From: CAZEFK01 sp964511405
GTDB lineage: Bacteria; Pseudomonadota; Alphaproteobacteria; Elsterales; Elsteraceae
Direction: 5' to 3'
DNA: 5,708 nucleotides
NCBI GenBank assembly: GCA_964511405.1
Contig: CAZEFK010000315.1
Location: 1 to 5,708 of the forward strand
Made by a program: the position numbers and the translations under genes. Each line of letters opens with the position of its first letter. The stretch's first letter is position 1. Positions 5,067 to 5,708 of this stretch are shown one piece after another. Under the pieces are notes generated by a model. It made no database searches. It was not told where the DNA came from and worked only from the letters and a program-made list of their open reading frames with translations.

Positions 5067-5708
5067 TCAGGCATCCTCCAGCGCCAGCAGTGCGACATTG
5101 CCGCCGGCGGCGCTGGTGTTGACCGTCACCGTCTGCTCGACGGCGAAGCGCAGCAGATAGTGCGGGCCGCCGGCCTTGGGGCCGGTTCCGGACAGGCCGA
5201 AGCCGCCGAAGGGCTGCACGCCGACCACGGCGCCGATCATGTTGCGGTTGACGTAGACATTGCCGACCGGCAAGCGCTCGACGACCCGATCCGCCAAGCC
5301 GTCGATCCGCGACTGCAGGCCCAGGGTCAGGCCGTAGCCGCTACCGGCGATCCAGCCGAGCACGCGGTCGAGCTCGCCCGCGCGGTAGCGCACGACATGC
5401 AGGATCGGACCGAACACTTCCTCCTGCAGCTGCTCGGGCCCCGCCAGCTCGATCACATGCGGCGCCACGAACGAGCCTGTGTCGGGCGCCGACCCGGCGT
5501 AGTGGACCGTGGCCGTCGGGCGCATGGCGGCGATGTGCGCCAGCAGGCGGTCCTTCGCTTCGGCGTCGATGACCGGGCCGACCAGGACCGACGGGTCGGC
5601 CGGCGATCCGACGGTCAGCGTGGCGGCGCCCGCGATCATGGCGATCATCGCATCAGCGACCTCCTCCTGCACGAACAGCAGGCGCAGCGCCGAGCAGCGC
5701 TGGCCGGC
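5067..5708 (-). CDS. putA: PutA C-terminal part: L-glutamate gamma-semialdehyde dehydrogenase domain, 5' end outside window
   Basis: The visible 213 residues run from AGQRCSALRLLFVQ at the right edge to the stop at 5067. The GQRC cysteine (codon 5694-5696) is the catalytic nucleophile of the aldehyde dehydrogenase domain that oxidises glutamate-gamma-semialdehyde to glutamate with NAD. Further on are GPVIDAEAKDRLLAHI, the EEVFGP loop (typical of aldehyde dehydrogenases), GNVYVNRNMIGAVVGVQPFG, and GLSGTGPKAGGPHYLLRF followed by VNTSAAGGNVALLAL. The GTGPKAGGPHYL and NTxAxGGN endings are typical of PutA, the fused proline dehydrogenase/P5C dehydrogenase. The proline dehydrogenase half would lie outside the window, so fusion is inferred, and a stand-alone P5C dehydrogenase is the alternative. 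The protein ends soon after the NTSAAGGN segment, so it lacks the extra C-terminal domain of the longest PutA types. It is transcribed toward the toxin-antitoxin pair and, beyond it, the PutR-like gene. Confidence 0.93.
   Translation of the reverse strand, partial: AGQRCSALRLLFVQEEVADAMIAMIAGAATLTVGSPADPSVLVGPVIDAEAKDRLLAHIAAMRPTATVHYAGSAPDTGSFVAPHVIELAGPEQLQEEVFGPILHVVRYRAGELDRVLGWIAGSGYGLTLGLQSRIDGLADRVVERLPVGNVYVNRNMIGAVVGVQPFGGFGLSGTGPKAGGPHYLLRFAVEQTVTVNTSAAGGNVALLALEDA

Overview
The window looks like chromosome from a GC-rich (about 70% G+C) proteobacterium, most likely an alphaproteobacterium. The indicators are codon use, a PutR-like Lrp-family regulator near a fused PutA-type proline catabolic enzyme, and a HAMP/PAS chemoreceptor. 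I cannot name the genus from sequence alone.

Left part, minus strand (read from 3037 down to 1): a small DUF1579-like protein (3037-2567), an isoprenylcysteine methyltransferase-like membrane protein (2543-1998), a glutathione S-transferase family protein (1933-1283) and a methyl-accepting chemotaxis protein (1221-1, cut by the left edge before its signalling tip). The gaps are 23, 64 and 60 bp. The first two genes are plausibly one operon. The GST and MCP genes each have a strong Shine-Dalgarno, and the MCP has a 17-bp palindrome directly upstream of it.

Centre: a 76-bp divergent intergenic region separates the leftward genes from a PutR-like Lrp/AsnC regulator (3114-3590, plus strand). The regulator has no usable Shine-Dalgarno, and a possible promoter is placed so that its mRNA could be leaderless. 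A plsY-like glycerol-3-phosphate acyltransferase follows (3620-4270, alternative start 3593). Its DNA falls to about 51% G+C (counted over 3661-4260), and its first catalytic motif deviates from the family norm, so it appears foreign.

Right part: after a G+C-rich 133-bp gap comes a two-gene toxin-antitoxin module on the plus strand, a TumE-family (DUF6516) toxin (4404-4715) overlapping by 35 bp a winged-helix DNA-binding partner (4681-5028). A perfect 7-bp inverted repeat lies just upstream. The module ends 38 bp from the stop of a convergent, right-truncated putA gene (5708-5067, minus strand), of which the catalytic-cysteine half of the aldehyde dehydrogenase domain is visible.

Interpretation: putR and putA are usually neighbours in alphaproteobacteria. 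Here they lie tail to tail, with about 1.45 kb of accessory material (foreign plsY, a possible gene remnant, a toxin-antitoxin pair) between their ends. The most interesting features are this mosaic insert, the atypical PlsY and the toxin-first module with its candidate operator. I saw no CRISPR array, rRNA, tRNA or intact transposase.
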